Shown: positions 1 to 7,472 of the stretch, piece by piece
How positions within the stretch are numbered: position 1 is the stretch's first letter
Layout: each line of letters opens with the position of its first letter
DNA from: Clostridiales bacterium
GTDB taxonomy: Bacteria > Bacillota > Clostridia > Oscillospirales > QAMX01
Direction of reading: 5' to 3'
DNA length: 49,921 nucleotides
Assembly (NCBI GenBank): GCA_016303065.1
Contig: JAEDMJ010000013.1
Span: forward strand, 1-49,921
Translations under genes and position numbers: made by a program
Notes under the pieces: generated by a model
Told to the model about the DNA's origin: nothing
The model's database searches: none
The model's input: only the letters and a program-made list of their open reading frames with translations

Positions 1-136
1 GTTTTGCTGGCTCCACCGTCTCGCCGCCTACGGGAGCAAAACCCTCTCCGCCCGCTTTCGCCCAAAGCCCGGGAAAAGCCTCAAAATTGCCAGGCACAGA
101 AACGAACTTCTGAGATTTTACGGCATAATCGGCTGA
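1..136 (+). CDS. C-terminal end of an unidentified protein (partial, runs off the left edge)
   Basis: An open frame enters from the left edge (first full codon at base 2) and ends at TGA 134-136, giving 44 visible residues. The stretch is basic (many Arg/Lys) and ends with the hydrophobic residues FYGIIG. Codon use resembles the neighbouring genes, and a bidirectional terminator follows about 40 bases later, which fits a real gene end. No motif is visible, so no function can be assigned; a spurious frame is possible because only 45 codons are seen. Confidence 0.45.
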   Translation, partial: FCWLHRLAAYGSKTLSARFRPKPGKSLKIARHRNELLRFYGIIG

Positions 137-177
137 GCGCACCCTTTTAGAAAGCGCATTTGCAGATAAAAAAAGTC

Positions 178-212
178 AAAAGGTGCGGAACAATTACTGT
201 TCCGCACCTTTT
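178..212. terminator. Bidirectional rho-independent terminator
   Basis: A perfect 15-bp inverted repeat (178-192 with 198-212) has a 5-nt loop. It is flanked by an A-run on the left and T-rich sequence on the right, so it can stop both the rightward gene entering from the left edge and the leftward symporter gene ending at 236. Confidence 0.85.
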
Positions 213-235
213 CGTTTTCAGATAATTTCCCGGGA

Positions 236-1789
236 TTATTCCATCTCGTCCCAGGTCGGACTCTCCTGAGAATAGCCCTGATTGCGTTTTTCTTTTGCCC
301 TTGCAATCAGCTTGACGATGAAGCCGCTCACAAACACGAGCGCGAAAATGAGCCAACCGCCGAGCAGGTTTGAAAGAATCGTGTACCCGTCTTTCGCGCC
401 GTAAACGCCGCCGCTGCGGATAAGGGACACAATGTTCCACACAAAGAACACCGTGAGCGCCGCAGGGGAGATGAACTTGACGGATGCCGTAAACCACCAG
501 GAAGGCATGGCAAAGCGCTTGCGGTTGCGGTTGATCTCTCCGAGAACCTTCTTCGGTCCGAAGCCCCAGCCGACGGCGATGGACTCCAGAATGCCCACAA
601 GGACGAGGCTGAAGCTGTTGCACCAGTTGTCGACAATGTCGAGCCACGCAAGACCTGCCCCCGTGACAAAGAACAGCGAAATCACGCCCGCGACAAGGCA
701 TATGTAAAGCGTCGTTTTGTGCTTGTCAAAGTGGAATTTGTCGGAAACCGCCGCTGAGACGCCCTCGACGATGGAGAAGGCCGAATCTATCGCCAGCGTG
801 CACAGGCAGAAATAGAACAGGAACGCAAAGCACGCGTTAAAGATACCCGACTCCGTCAGCGTGACGATCGTCATCGGATAGATCATAAATGCGGTTCCGA
901 TTCCGGAGGACGACATATCCGCAGTGGTCATACCCGAACCGTACATCGTCGTAAAGAGAACCATGCCCGCAAGAACGCTTATCGCCATGTCGGAAAACGC
1001 AATGACCAGGCAGTCGCTGGCAACATTGCTGTCGTCTTTAAGGAACGAACCGTAGGCAAACATGATTGCCATCATGACGGACAGCGAATAGAACACCTGG
1101 CCGACGGCGTCGATCCAAAGCTCTGCGCTTGCCCATGCCGAAAAGTCGGGGATGAAGAGCGCCTTGAGGCCTTCGCCCGCGCCGGGCATCGTGAAGCCCT
1201 TCACGGCCATCGCCAAAAGACAGACAACCGGCAGAAACACCGTGTACTTGACGACTTTGCCGACGCTATGCGTGCCCTTGCGGATGCAGGCGTATATCAG
1301 CACCCAGGCAGCAACAAGACAGGCGACAACCTTCCAGGAAATCGTCCCGTAACCGGAAACGGTTCCCGTGGTTTTGATAAGTTCCGCCCAAAGTCCGCTT
1401 GCCGCCTCGGTATTTCCCGTAAGGTTTGCAAACCTGAAGCTGAACACCGTCATAAGTATGACCCATGCGAAGACTACGGCGTAGTATACGACGATGACGA
1501 ACGCGTTCGCCGTCGCCGCCCAGCCGATCGGCTCAAACTTTTTGTTCAGGCCGCGAAGAGCGTTCGGCGCGCCGCTTTTCATCTTCCGACCGATGGAAAT
1601 TTCCATCATCAGAAGCGGAATTCCAAGGGCAAACATTGCAAGAAGATAGGCGACAAGAAAAGCTCCGCCTCCGTGCTTTGCAACGAGTCCCGGAAAACGC
1701 CAGGCGTTTCCAAGTCCGACTGCGGAACCGATTGCCGCCAGAATAAAGGTTGAGCGCGAGGCCCATGTGCCTCGGTTGGAACTGCTCAC
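236..1789 (-). CDS. Sodium-dependent transporter, neurotransmitter:sodium symporter (NSS/SNF) family
   Basis: The protein has 517 residues, typical of bacterial NSS (LeuT/MhsT-like) carriers, which import amino acids or related amines with Na+. The N-terminus shows the family hallmark of TM1, GSAVGLGNAWRFP at about residues 22-34, which holds the Na+ and substrate unwound segment, followed by a GGGAF motif. Hydrophobic segments continue to a short charged C-terminal tail. The start is GTG at 1787-1789, preceded by GAGGGGG about 7 bases upstream. It is a single gene with its own promoter and terminator, divergent from the aromatic operon. Substrate cannot be read from sequence; an aromatic or branched amino acid is plausible from family knowledge and from the neighbouring operon, but this is inference. 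Confidence 0.93.
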   Translation of the reverse strand: MSSSNRGTWASRSTFILAAIGSAVGLGNAWRFPGLVAKHGGGAFLVAYLLAMFALGIPLLMMEISIGRKMKSGAPNALRGLNKKFEPIGWAATANAFVIVVYYAVVFAWVILMTVFSFRFANLTGNTEAASGLWAELIKTTGTVSGYGTISWKVVACLVAAWVLIYACIRKGTHSVGKVVKYTVFLPVVCLLAMAVKGFTMPGAGEGLKALFIPDFSAWASAELWIDAVGQVFYSLSVMMAIMFAYGSFLKDDSNVASDCLVIAFSDMAISVLAGMVLFTTMYGSGMTTADMSSSGIGTAFMIYPMTIVTLTESGIFNACFAFLFYFCLCTLAIDSAFSIVEGVSAAVSDKFHFDKHKTTLYICLVAGVISLFFVTGAGLAWLDIVDNWCNSFSLVLVGILESIAVGWGFGPKKVLGEINRNRKRFAMPSWWFTASVKFISPAALTVFFVWNIVSLIRSGGVYGAKDGYTILSNLLGGWLIFALVFVSGFIVKLIARAKEKRNQGYSQESPTWDEME

Positions 1790-1823
1790 TGAATAATCCC
1801 CCTCAAATTTGTAAGATTAGTAT

Positions 1824-1851
1824 ATGATACCACATTTTCAATTTTTTGCAA
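1824..1851 (-). promoter_or_regulatory. Candidate promoter of the NSS symporter gene
   Basis: On the - strand TTGCAA (1846-1851) and TATCAT (1824-1829) are separated by 16 bases and lie about 35 bases upstream of the GTG start. The match to the sigma-A consensus is moderate, so this is tentative. Confidence 0.4.
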
Positions 1852-1943
1852 GTGTTTATTCAGTAAAAAATATATACCGCCCGATTTTTCCCGCCGGCTT
1901 TCTTTCCGGAAGGCTCTTTTGAACCTCTTTTCCGAATTTGCCC

Positions 1944-1972
1944 TTGACAAAGGCACGGAGCTGTGATATACT
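1944..1972 (+). promoter_or_regulatory. Strong sigma-A type promoter of the aromatic operon
   Basis: TTGACA (1944-1949), a 17-base spacer and TATACT (1967-1972). Initiation would fall near 1979, about 30 bases upstream of the leader-peptide ATG and about 230 bases upstream of aroF, leaving a leader that contains the leader peptide and attenuator. The rest of 1852-1943 shows nothing recognisable. Confidence 0.85.
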
Positions 1973-2009
1973 TGTAAAGTATATTATGGGTCAAGAGGTT
2001 TGAAACACA

Positions 2010-2108
2010 ATGCTTTCCCTGTCGCTTTTTGCCGAATACCTCTATTTTCGCTTTACCTGCTTTTTCGGTAAGGCTTTTTCCGGTTTGGCTGAAAGCGTAA
2101 ACGCTTAA
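2010..2108 (+). CDS. Phe/Tyr-rich leader peptide of the aromatic operon
   Basis: This 32-codon ORF starts at ATG 2010, with AAGAGG about 11 bases upstream, and ends at TAA 2106-2108. Eight of its 32 residues are aromatic: Phe 7, 13, 15, 18, 19 and 23, and Tyr 10 and 12. There is no Trp. It sits between a strong promoter and an intrinsic terminator, directly upstream of genes for Phe and Tyr synthesis. That is the arrangement of ribosome-mediated attenuation leaders such as enterobacterial pheL. The stop codon lies 26 bases before the terminator stem. The likely role is regulatory: the ribosome's position on the Phe/Tyr codons selects between terminator and antiterminator. The peptide itself probably has no function. 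The ORF and its composition are directly visible; the mechanism is inferred. Confidence 0.8.
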   Translation: MLSLSLFAEYLYFRFTCFFGKAFSGLAESVNA

Positions 2109-2154
2109 ATCCGAGTTGTCACGAACAAATCATGACTGCCCGCAGCCAAATCGG
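2024..2154 (+). promoter_or_regulatory. Antiterminator and protector helices of the aro leader
   Basis: Segment 2 (2080-2091, just after the Phe18-Phe19 codons) can pair over 12 bp, with one G-U, with segment 3 (2143-2154), which covers the terminator's upper left arm, loop and first right-arm bases. The two helices cannot coexist. Segment 1 (2024-2033) can pair with 2087-2096 over 10 positions with a single mismatch, a possible protector hairpin when no ribosome is present. A ribosome stalled at codons 18-19 (2061-2066) would leave segment 2 free, favouring read-through. One reaching the stop codon (2106-2108) would cover part of segment 2, favouring termination. The pairings are read by eye, without free-energy calculation. 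Confidence 0.7.
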
Positions 2155-2169
2155 CTGCGGGCAGTTTTT
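2135..2169 (+). terminator. Attenuator terminator upstream of aroF
   Basis: A perfect 13-bp GC-rich stem (2135-2147 with 2153-2165), a 5-nt loop, and five T residues (2165-2169). It ends about 38 bases before the aroF start, so it would stop the operon transcript before any structural gene unless the antiterminator forms. Confidence 0.9.
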
Positions 2170-2207
2170 GCACAATAAAAAAACAAAAAAGACAGAGGAA
2201 AATAACC

Positions 2208-3230
2208 ATGATCGTCGTACTCAAACAAAAGGCAAACCGGGAGCAGCTTGACGGGCTTATCTCCTGGCTGAAAAGTAAAAACGTCTCCGTCCACACGACC
2301 GTCGGCGAAGCCCACACGATTCTCGGACTTGTCGGCGACACCTCCAAGCTCGACATCGACCTTATCTCCGCTTTGGATATCGTCGAGGACGTCAAGCGCG
2401 TCCAGGAGCCCTACAAAAACGCAAACCGCAAATTCCACCCCGAAGACACCGTCATCCGCGTCGGAAACACGAGCATCGGCGGCGGATCGCTCACGATAAT
2501 GGCCGGCCCCTGCTCCGTCGAAAGCGAGGAACAGGTCGTCGCCATCGCCCGCGCGGTCAAGGCAAGCGGCGCGACCATGCTCCGCGGAGGCGCTTTCAAG
2601 CCCCGCACCTCTCCATATTCCTTCCAGGGACTCGGAGCTGCCGGTCTCGAATTTCTCAAGATCGCCCGCGAAGAGACGGGACTGCCCATTGTCACCGAGA
2701 TCATGGAGATCGGTCAGCTCCCGCTTTTTGACGACGTCGACGTCATTCAGGTCGGCGCGCGCAATATGCAGAACTTCGACCTGCTCAAGGCCCTCGGCCA
2801 CCAGGATAAACCGGTCATGATAAAGCGCGGACTTTCCGCCACATACGAAGAGTGGCTCATGAGCGCCGAATACGTCATGGCCGGCGGCAACGAAAACGTC
2901 ATTCTCTGCGAGCGCGGCATCCGCACCTTTGAAACCTACACGAGAAACACCCTCGACCTTGCCGCGATACCCGTTCTCCGCCGCCTCACCCATCTTCCCG
3001 TAATAATCGACCCGAGCCATGCAACGGGCAAATCCTGGCTTGTGGACCCTCTGGCCATGAGCGCCGTCGCCGGAGGCGCGGACGGACTCATAATCGAAGT
3101 CCACAACGACCCTGCCCACGCGCTCTGCGACGGCCCCCAGTCCCTCAGACCCGAAGATTTTGACGCAGTCGCGAAAAAGCTCTTTGCGCTCCACGGCTTT
3201 TGCAGGACTCTCGGAGGCGATGAAAAATGA
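2208..3230 (+). CDS. aroF: 3-deoxy-7-phosphoheptulonate (DAHP) synthase, type I-beta
   Basis: Catalyses the first committed step, condensing phosphoenolpyruvate and erythrose-4-phosphate. The protein has 340 residues. The N-terminal ~75 residues match the ferredoxin-like regulatory domain found on Thermotoga-type DAHP synthases, which in that family mediates feedback inhibition by Tyr/Phe. The catalytic TIM barrel follows, with AGPCSVES (metal-binding Cys), a KPRTSPYSFQG loop, GARNMQNF, and DPSHATG (metal-binding His). ATG 2208 is preceded by AGAGGA about 8 bases upstream. It is the first structural gene of the operon, and its end overlaps tyrA by 4 bases (ATGA). Expression is likely controlled by the upstream attenuator and activity by the N-terminal domain; the latter is known for the family, not shown here. 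Confidence 0.97.
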   Translation: MIVVLKQKANREQLDGLISWLKSKNVSVHTTVGEAHTILGLVGDTSKLDIDLISALDIVEDVKRVQEPYKNANRKFHPEDTVIRVGNTSIGGGSLTIMAGPCSVESEEQVVAIARAVKASGATMLRGGAFKPRTSPYSFQGLGAAGLEFLKIAREETGLPIVTEIMEIGQLPLFDDVDVIQVGARNMQNFDLLKALGHQDKPVMIKRGLSATYEEWLMSAEYVMAGGNENVILCERGIRTFETYTRNTLDLAAIPVLRRLTHLPVIIDPSHATGKSWLVDPLAMSAVAGGADGLIIEVHNDPAHALCDGPQSLRPEDFDAVAKKLFALHGFCRTLGGDEK

Positions 3231-4063
3231 ACGTCGGAATAGTCGGTCTCGGGCTCATCGGCGGCTCCATGGCAAAAAGCATAAAATGCCGCACGGATCA
3301 CACCGTCTACGGCATCGATCTCGACGCCGAAACCATGACGCTTGCGCGGTTCTGCGGCGCAATTGACTCTGCCCTCACCGGGGAAAGAATCCCCCAGTGC
3401 GATCTGATCCTGCTTGCTATCCGCCCCGGCGCCGCCGTGGAGTGGGTCTCCGAAAACCGGGAAAGAATTTCGGAAAAAGCGATCGTTGTCGACCTCTGCG
3501 GCGTAAAGCGCTCCGTCGTCGGCGCAATCGCGCCGGTTGCGGCCGAACGCGGTTTTTACTACGTCGGAGGTCATCCGATGGCCGGACGCGAACGCGGAGG
3601 GTTCACCTCGTCGACGGAAGACCTTTTCGTCGGCGCATCCATGATTCTCACCCCCGACGAAAAAACGGATATTCACCTTTTGGAAACTCTGAAACGCTTT
3701 TTCACCGACGTAGGCTTTGGAAACCTGACTTTTTCCACGCCGGAAGAACACGACCGCATCATCGCCTATACCTCCCAGCTTGCCCACATCACCTCCAGCG
3801 CCTACATCAAATCCCCCACGGCCCAGAAGCGCTACGGGTTCTCCGCGGGAAGCTTCCGCGACATGACGCGAGTGGCAAGACTTGACGAGAACATGTGGAC
3901 CGAGCTCTTTCTGGACGACGCGGACTTTCTTGAGGACGAACTGAAGATTTTGATTTCAAACCTGAAGGAATACCTGGACGCGATAGAGTCCCGCGACGCG
4001 CAGAAGCTCTGCGCTCTGCTCCGCGACGGACGCGAGAAAAAATCCACGGCCGGCGGAAACTGA
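3227..4063 (+). CDS. tyrA: Prephenate dehydrogenase
   Basis: Oxidatively decarboxylates prephenate to 4-hydroxyphenylpyruvate, the Tyr branch. The 278-residue protein opens with the Rossmann motif GLGLIGGS (residues 7-14). It has the conserved HPMAGRERGGF segment around the catalytic His, then TSQLAHITSSAY in the C-terminal helical domain. No ACT domain follows, so this is the short TyrA form without a C-terminal regulatory domain. It overlaps aroF by 4 bases, which suggests translational coupling. It is not fused to chorismate mutase; that activity is carried by the pheA product downstream. Confidence 0.95.
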   Translation: MNVGIVGLGLIGGSMAKSIKCRTDHTVYGIDLDAETMTLARFCGAIDSALTGERIPQCDLILLAIRPGAAVEWVSENRERISEKAIVVDLCGVKRSVVGAIAPVAAERGFYYVGGHPMAGRERGGFTSSTEDLFVGASMILTPDEKTDIHLLETLKRFFTDVGFGNLTFSTPEEHDRIIAYTSQLAHITSSAYIKSPTAQKRYGFSAGSFRDMTRVARLDENMWTELFLDDADFLEDELKILISNLKEYLDAIESRDAQKLCALLRDGREKKSTAGGN

Positions 4064-4079
4064 GAAAGGAAATTCAAAA

Positions 4080-5147
4080 ATGTCCAACACAAGCACCGTC
4101 CGCGTAAATGCCGGAGTTCCCTACGACGTGACCGTCGGAAGCGGGCTTCTCTCCGGCTGCGGCTCCCGTCTTTCCCGGGTTATCTCCCCCTGCCGCATGG
4201 CCGTCATAAGCGATTCAAACGTCGCGCCGCTCTATCTCAAAACCGCCGCGGAAAGCCTTGAAGCCGCGGGCTTTGAAGTCTGCAGCCATGTTTTCCCCGC
4301 CGGGGAACAGAGCAAGAATCTGACCACGCTTTCCGGCATACTTGAATTTCTGGCCGAAGAGCACCTGACCCGCCGCGACTGCGTTGCGGCGCTCGGCGGC
4401 GGCGTCACGGGGGACATGGCCGGATTCGCCGCAGGCTGCTATCTGCGCGGCATCCGTTTTGTCCAGCTTCCGACGACGCTCCTTGCGGCGGTGGATTCCT
4501 CGGTCGGCGGAAAAACCGCGGTTGACCTGCGCGCCGGAAAAAACCTTGCCGGGCTCTTTCTTCAGCCGTCCGCAGTTATCTGCGACACCGACTGTCTGAA
4601 GACCCTCTCCCCCGAAATCTTCTCCGACGGTCTCGCCGAAGCCATAAAGACCGGTATGCTCTTTGACAGAGACCTGTTTTGGCAGTTCGATAACGCAAGA
4701 CAAAACTCCGGCATCGGCGAGCTCATCTCCCGGTGCGTCCGCTGGAAGGCCAGGATCGTCGAGGAAGACGAATTCGAAAACGGCCCGCGAAAGCTTCTGA
4801 ATCTCGGACACACTCCGGCTCACGCCATTGAAAAATGTTCGGACTACACCGTCTCCCACGGACACGCCGTTGCCGCGGGAATGGCGATTATGGCGCGCGC
4901 CTCCGAAAAGCTCGGGTTCTGCCAAAAGCCCGTCGCCGAAGAAGTCGAAAAAATTCTTGTCTCCAACGGACTTCCCACGGGAACCGATTTTTCCGCTTCC
5001 GAACTTGCCGCGGCGGCGCTTGCCGACAAAAAGCGCTCCGGCAGCGAGATCACGGTTGTAATTCCCGTTGAGATCGGAAAGTGCGAACTGAAAAAGATAC
5101 CCGTCACCGGCCTCGAAGAGCTTTTCCGGGCCGGACTGGAGGGCTGA
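4080..5147 (+). CDS. aroB: 3-dehydroquinate synthase
   Basis: Second step of the shikimate pathway: DAHP to 3-dehydroquinate, using NAD+ and a divalent metal. The protein has 355 residues, the normal length. Visible signatures are ALGGGVTGDMAGFAAG (NAD+ binding), PTTLLAAVDSSVGGKT (substrate binding), DGLAEAIKTGML, and two metal-ligand segments, NLGHTPAHAIE and SHGHAVAAGM. The start ATG is preceded by GAAAGGA; it lies 16 bases after tyrA and 1 base before aroA, inside the operon. Confidence 0.97.
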   Translation: MSNTSTVRVNAGVPYDVTVGSGLLSGCGSRLSRVISPCRMAVISDSNVAPLYLKTAAESLEAAGFEVCSHVFPAGEQSKNLTTLSGILEFLAEEHLTRRDCVAALGGGVTGDMAGFAAGCYLRGIRFVQLPTTLLAAVDSSVGGKTAVDLRAGKNLAGLFLQPSAVICDTDCLKTLSPEIFSDGLAEAIKTGMLFDRDLFWQFDNARQNSGIGELISRCVRWKARIVEEDEFENGPRKLLNLGHTPAHAIEKCSDYTVSHGHAVAAGMAIMARASEKLGFCQKPVAEEVEKILVSNGLPTGTDFSASELAAAALADKKRSGSEITVVIPVEIGKCELKKIPVTGLEELFRAGLEG

Positions 5148-5148
5148 T

Positions 5149-6402
5149 ATGGACGTAAAGATAACTCCCGCGGCGCTTTCGGGAGCAATTCCGGCGATAC
5201 CCTCAAAATCCGATGCTCACCGGCTTCTCATCTGTGCGGCGCTGGCCGACGGACCGACCGAGCTTTGGCTCCCCTCTTCTTCAAGGGATATCGACGCCAC
5301 CTGCCGGTGTCTTTCCGCTCTCGGAACGAAAATATCGCGTTACGGCGAAAACCTCTCCGTAACGCCGATCGAATCGGCGCCTCCCCTGCCCCGGCTTGAC
5401 TGCGAAGAAAGCGGTTCGACGCTGCGCTTCATGCTTCCCGTGGCTGCGGCTCTGACGTCCCGCTCCGAGTTTTCCGGCTGCGGACGGCTTCCCGAAAGGC
5501 CGATTGCCGAGCTCGCTTCCGTCATGGAGGCCCACGGCGTCTCGTTTTCCGCGCCGAAGCTCCCGTTTTCCCTTTCGGGCAGACTCGCTCCGGGAAAGTA
5601 CAGTCTTCCCGGAAACGTCAGCTCCCAGTATATAACCGGACTTCTTCTCGGGCTCTCCGCGCTTGAAAAAGAAAGCGAGATCTGTCTCACGACCGGGCTT
5701 GAATCGAAGGCCTATATCGACATCACCCTCCATGCGCTGCGCCGCTTCGGAATCGTGATCTCCGAAACCGGCAGCGGCTGGTTCATTCCCGGCGGAAAGA
5801 AATTCGTCTCTCCCGGAAGGCTTGCCGTTGACGGAGACTGGTCGAATGCAGCGTTTTTCCTGACGGCCGGCGCGATCTCTTCCCCGATCACCGTCACCGG
5901 GCTGGACGCGGCGTCCCCCCAGGGCGACAAGGAGATCGTCGAAGTGCTGCGCCGTTTCGGCGCGCAGATAACACAACAGCGCGGAAGCTTTTCCGCATCC
6001 CCGGCGAAACTCTCCGCCTGTACGGTTGACGTGCGCGACATTCCCGACTCCCTCCCGATTCTTGCGGTTCTGGCCTCCTGCTCCGAAGGCGAAACGGTCT
6101 TCACCGGGGCGGCGCGGCTCCGCTTCAAGGAAAGCGACCGGCTTTTGACAACCGCCGCAATGATAAACGCCCTGGGAGGGGACGCCCGCGAAACGCCGGA
6201 CGGGCTCGTTGTCCGCGGAAAGCCCCTTTCCGGAGGAATCGTCAGCGGAGCGGGGGATCACCGCATCGTAATGGCCGCCGCCGCCGCGGCAAGCGTGTGC
6301 TCCGCTCCCGTCGTCATACGCGGAGCCGAAGCGGTCGGCAAATCGTATCCCAATTTTTTTGAAGATTACAGAAAGCTTGGAGGAAGGGCAGATGTCATCT
6401 GA
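5149..6402 (+). CDS. aroA: 3-phosphoshikimate 1-carboxyvinyltransferase (EPSP synthase)
   Basis: Transfers enolpyruvyl from PEP to shikimate-3-phosphate. The 417-residue protein has the N-terminal PSKSDAHR segment (PEP/S3P-binding Lys and Ser), ESGSTLRF where other EPSP synthases have an NAGT-type PEP loop, LRFKESDRL, and the C-terminal DHRIVMAAAA motif. The ATG follows the aroB stop by one base, with GGAGGG at the end of aroB as ribosome-binding site. Its last codons overlap the aroC start by 11 bases. The PEP-loop sequence differs from the enterobacterial one; whether this alters glyphosate sensitivity cannot be judged here. Confidence 0.96.
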   Translation: MDVKITPAALSGAIPAIPSKSDAHRLLICAALADGPTELWLPSSSRDIDATCRCLSALGTKISRYGENLSVTPIESAPPLPRLDCEESGSTLRFMLPVAAALTSRSEFSGCGRLPERPIAELASVMEAHGVSFSAPKLPFSLSGRLAPGKYSLPGNVSSQYITGLLLGLSALEKESEICLTTGLESKAYIDITLHALRRFGIVISETGSGWFIPGGKKFVSPGRLAVDGDWSNAAFFLTAGAISSPITVTGLDAASPQGDKEIVEVLRRFGAQITQQRGSFSASPAKLSACTVDVRDIPDSLPILAVLASCSEGETVFTGAARLRFKESDRLLTTAAMINALGGDARETPDGLVVRGKPLSGGIVSGAGDHRIVMAAAAAASVCSAPVVIRGAEAVGKSYPNFFEDYRKLGGRADVI

Positions 6403-7468
6403 TTTCGGAAAAAATCTCCGCATCTCGGTTTTCGGAGAGTCCCACGGGCGCGCCATCGGCGTTTACATCGACGGACTTCCCGCCGGAGAAAGGATCGACG
6501 CCGAAGAGCTCCAGCGCTTTATGGACCGCCGGGCCCCCGGCAAAAACCGCCTTTCCACCTCAAGAAAAGAAACCGACGCCCCGACCTTTCTTTCCGGGAT
6601 CGTCGACGGCGTCATCGGAGGAACACCCGTCTGCGCGGTAATTCAAAACAGCGACCAGCACTCTTCCGACTACTCCGAGCTTGCAGACAAGCCCCGCCCG
6701 GGTCACGCCGACCTGACGGCCTTTTTGAAATGGCACGGCAGCGCCGATATGCGCGGCGGCGGGCACTTCTCGGGACGGCTGACCGCGCCCATTTGCGTTG
6801 CGGGAGGGATTGCAAAACAGATACTTGCCCGGCGGGGAATTTTCGTCGGCGCCCACCTCGCCTCTGTCGGAACGGTCTGCGACGAAGCCTTTCCGATGCT
6901 TCCGTCCCCGGAGCTCTTTGAAAGCATTGCAAAAAAAGCCTTCCCCGTCATCTCCGACGAAGCCGGCGAACGAATGCAGGCCGAGATACGCTCCGCCGCA
7001 GAGAGCTGCGACTCCGTCGGCGGAGTCATAGAGTGCTCTGCAATCGGGCTTCCCCCGGGGCTCGGCAGTCCGATGTTCTCCGGAGCCGAAAACCGGCTTG
7101 CAGGCGCGCTGTTCGGCATACCCGCGGTCAAGGGAGTCGAATTCGGTTCCGGCTTTGAAGGCGCGAAGAGCCGCGGAAGCGTCAACAACGACCCCTTCAC
7201 CGTCGAAAACGGAAGGATAGCCACGGCAACGAACAATTCCGGCGGAATTCTCGGCGGAATAACCACGGGAATGCCCCTTGTTCTCCGGGTCGCGGTAAAG
7301 CCGACCCCATCCATCGCCGTCCCTCAGAACACGGTTTCGCTTTCGAAAATGGAGCCCGCCGAGCTCAGGATCAAAGGCCGCCACGACCCCTGCATTGCCC
7401 ACCGCGCCGTTCCGGTTGTCGAAGCCGTGACCGCCGCCGTGATTCTTGATATGATATTGGAGGGTTAG
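6392..7468 (+). CDS. aroC: Chorismate synthase
   Basis: Converts EPSP to chorismate in an FMNH2-dependent elimination. The 358-residue protein contains FGESHGRAIG (catalytic His region), RRAPGKNRLSTSRKE, RPGHADL, GGGHFSGR and the C-terminal RHDPCIAHRAVPVVEA, all family signatures. I chose ATG 6392 rather than an upstream in-frame ATG at 6359 because GGAGGAAGG lies just before it and the resulting N-terminus (MSSDFGKNLRISVFGESHG) matches family length. It overlaps the end of aroA by 11 bases and pheA starts 4 bases after its stop. Confidence 0.97.
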   Translation: MSSDFGKNLRISVFGESHGRAIGVYIDGLPAGERIDAEELQRFMDRRAPGKNRLSTSRKETDAPTFLSGIVDGVIGGTPVCAVIQNSDQHSSDYSELADKPRPGHADLTAFLKWHGSADMRGGGHFSGRLTAPICVAGGIAKQILARRGIFVGAHLASVGTVCDEAFPMLPSPELFESIAKKAFPVISDEAGERMQAEIRSAAESCDSVGGVIECSAIGLPPGLGSPMFSGAENRLAGALFGIPAVKGVEFGSGFEGAKSRGSVNNDPFTVENGRIATATNNSGGILGGITTGMPLVLRVAVKPTPSIAVPQNTVSLSKMEPAELRIKGRHDPCIAHRAVPVVEAVTAAVILDMILEG

Positions 7469-7472
7469 AAAA

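Noticed and set aside
1973..2207. T-box or TRAP-type leader for the aromatic operon
   Set aside because: I looked for the conserved T-box sequence (TGGNACCGCG-like) and for repeated GAG/UAG triplets and found neither; the leader is short and is better explained by the leader peptide.
2130..3194. A 354-codon antisense frame over aroF (and similar long antisense frames over aroA, aroC, pyrG, relA and recJ)
   Set aside because: These are consequences of codon bias (few stops in the complementary frame), without ribosome-binding sites or family motifs.
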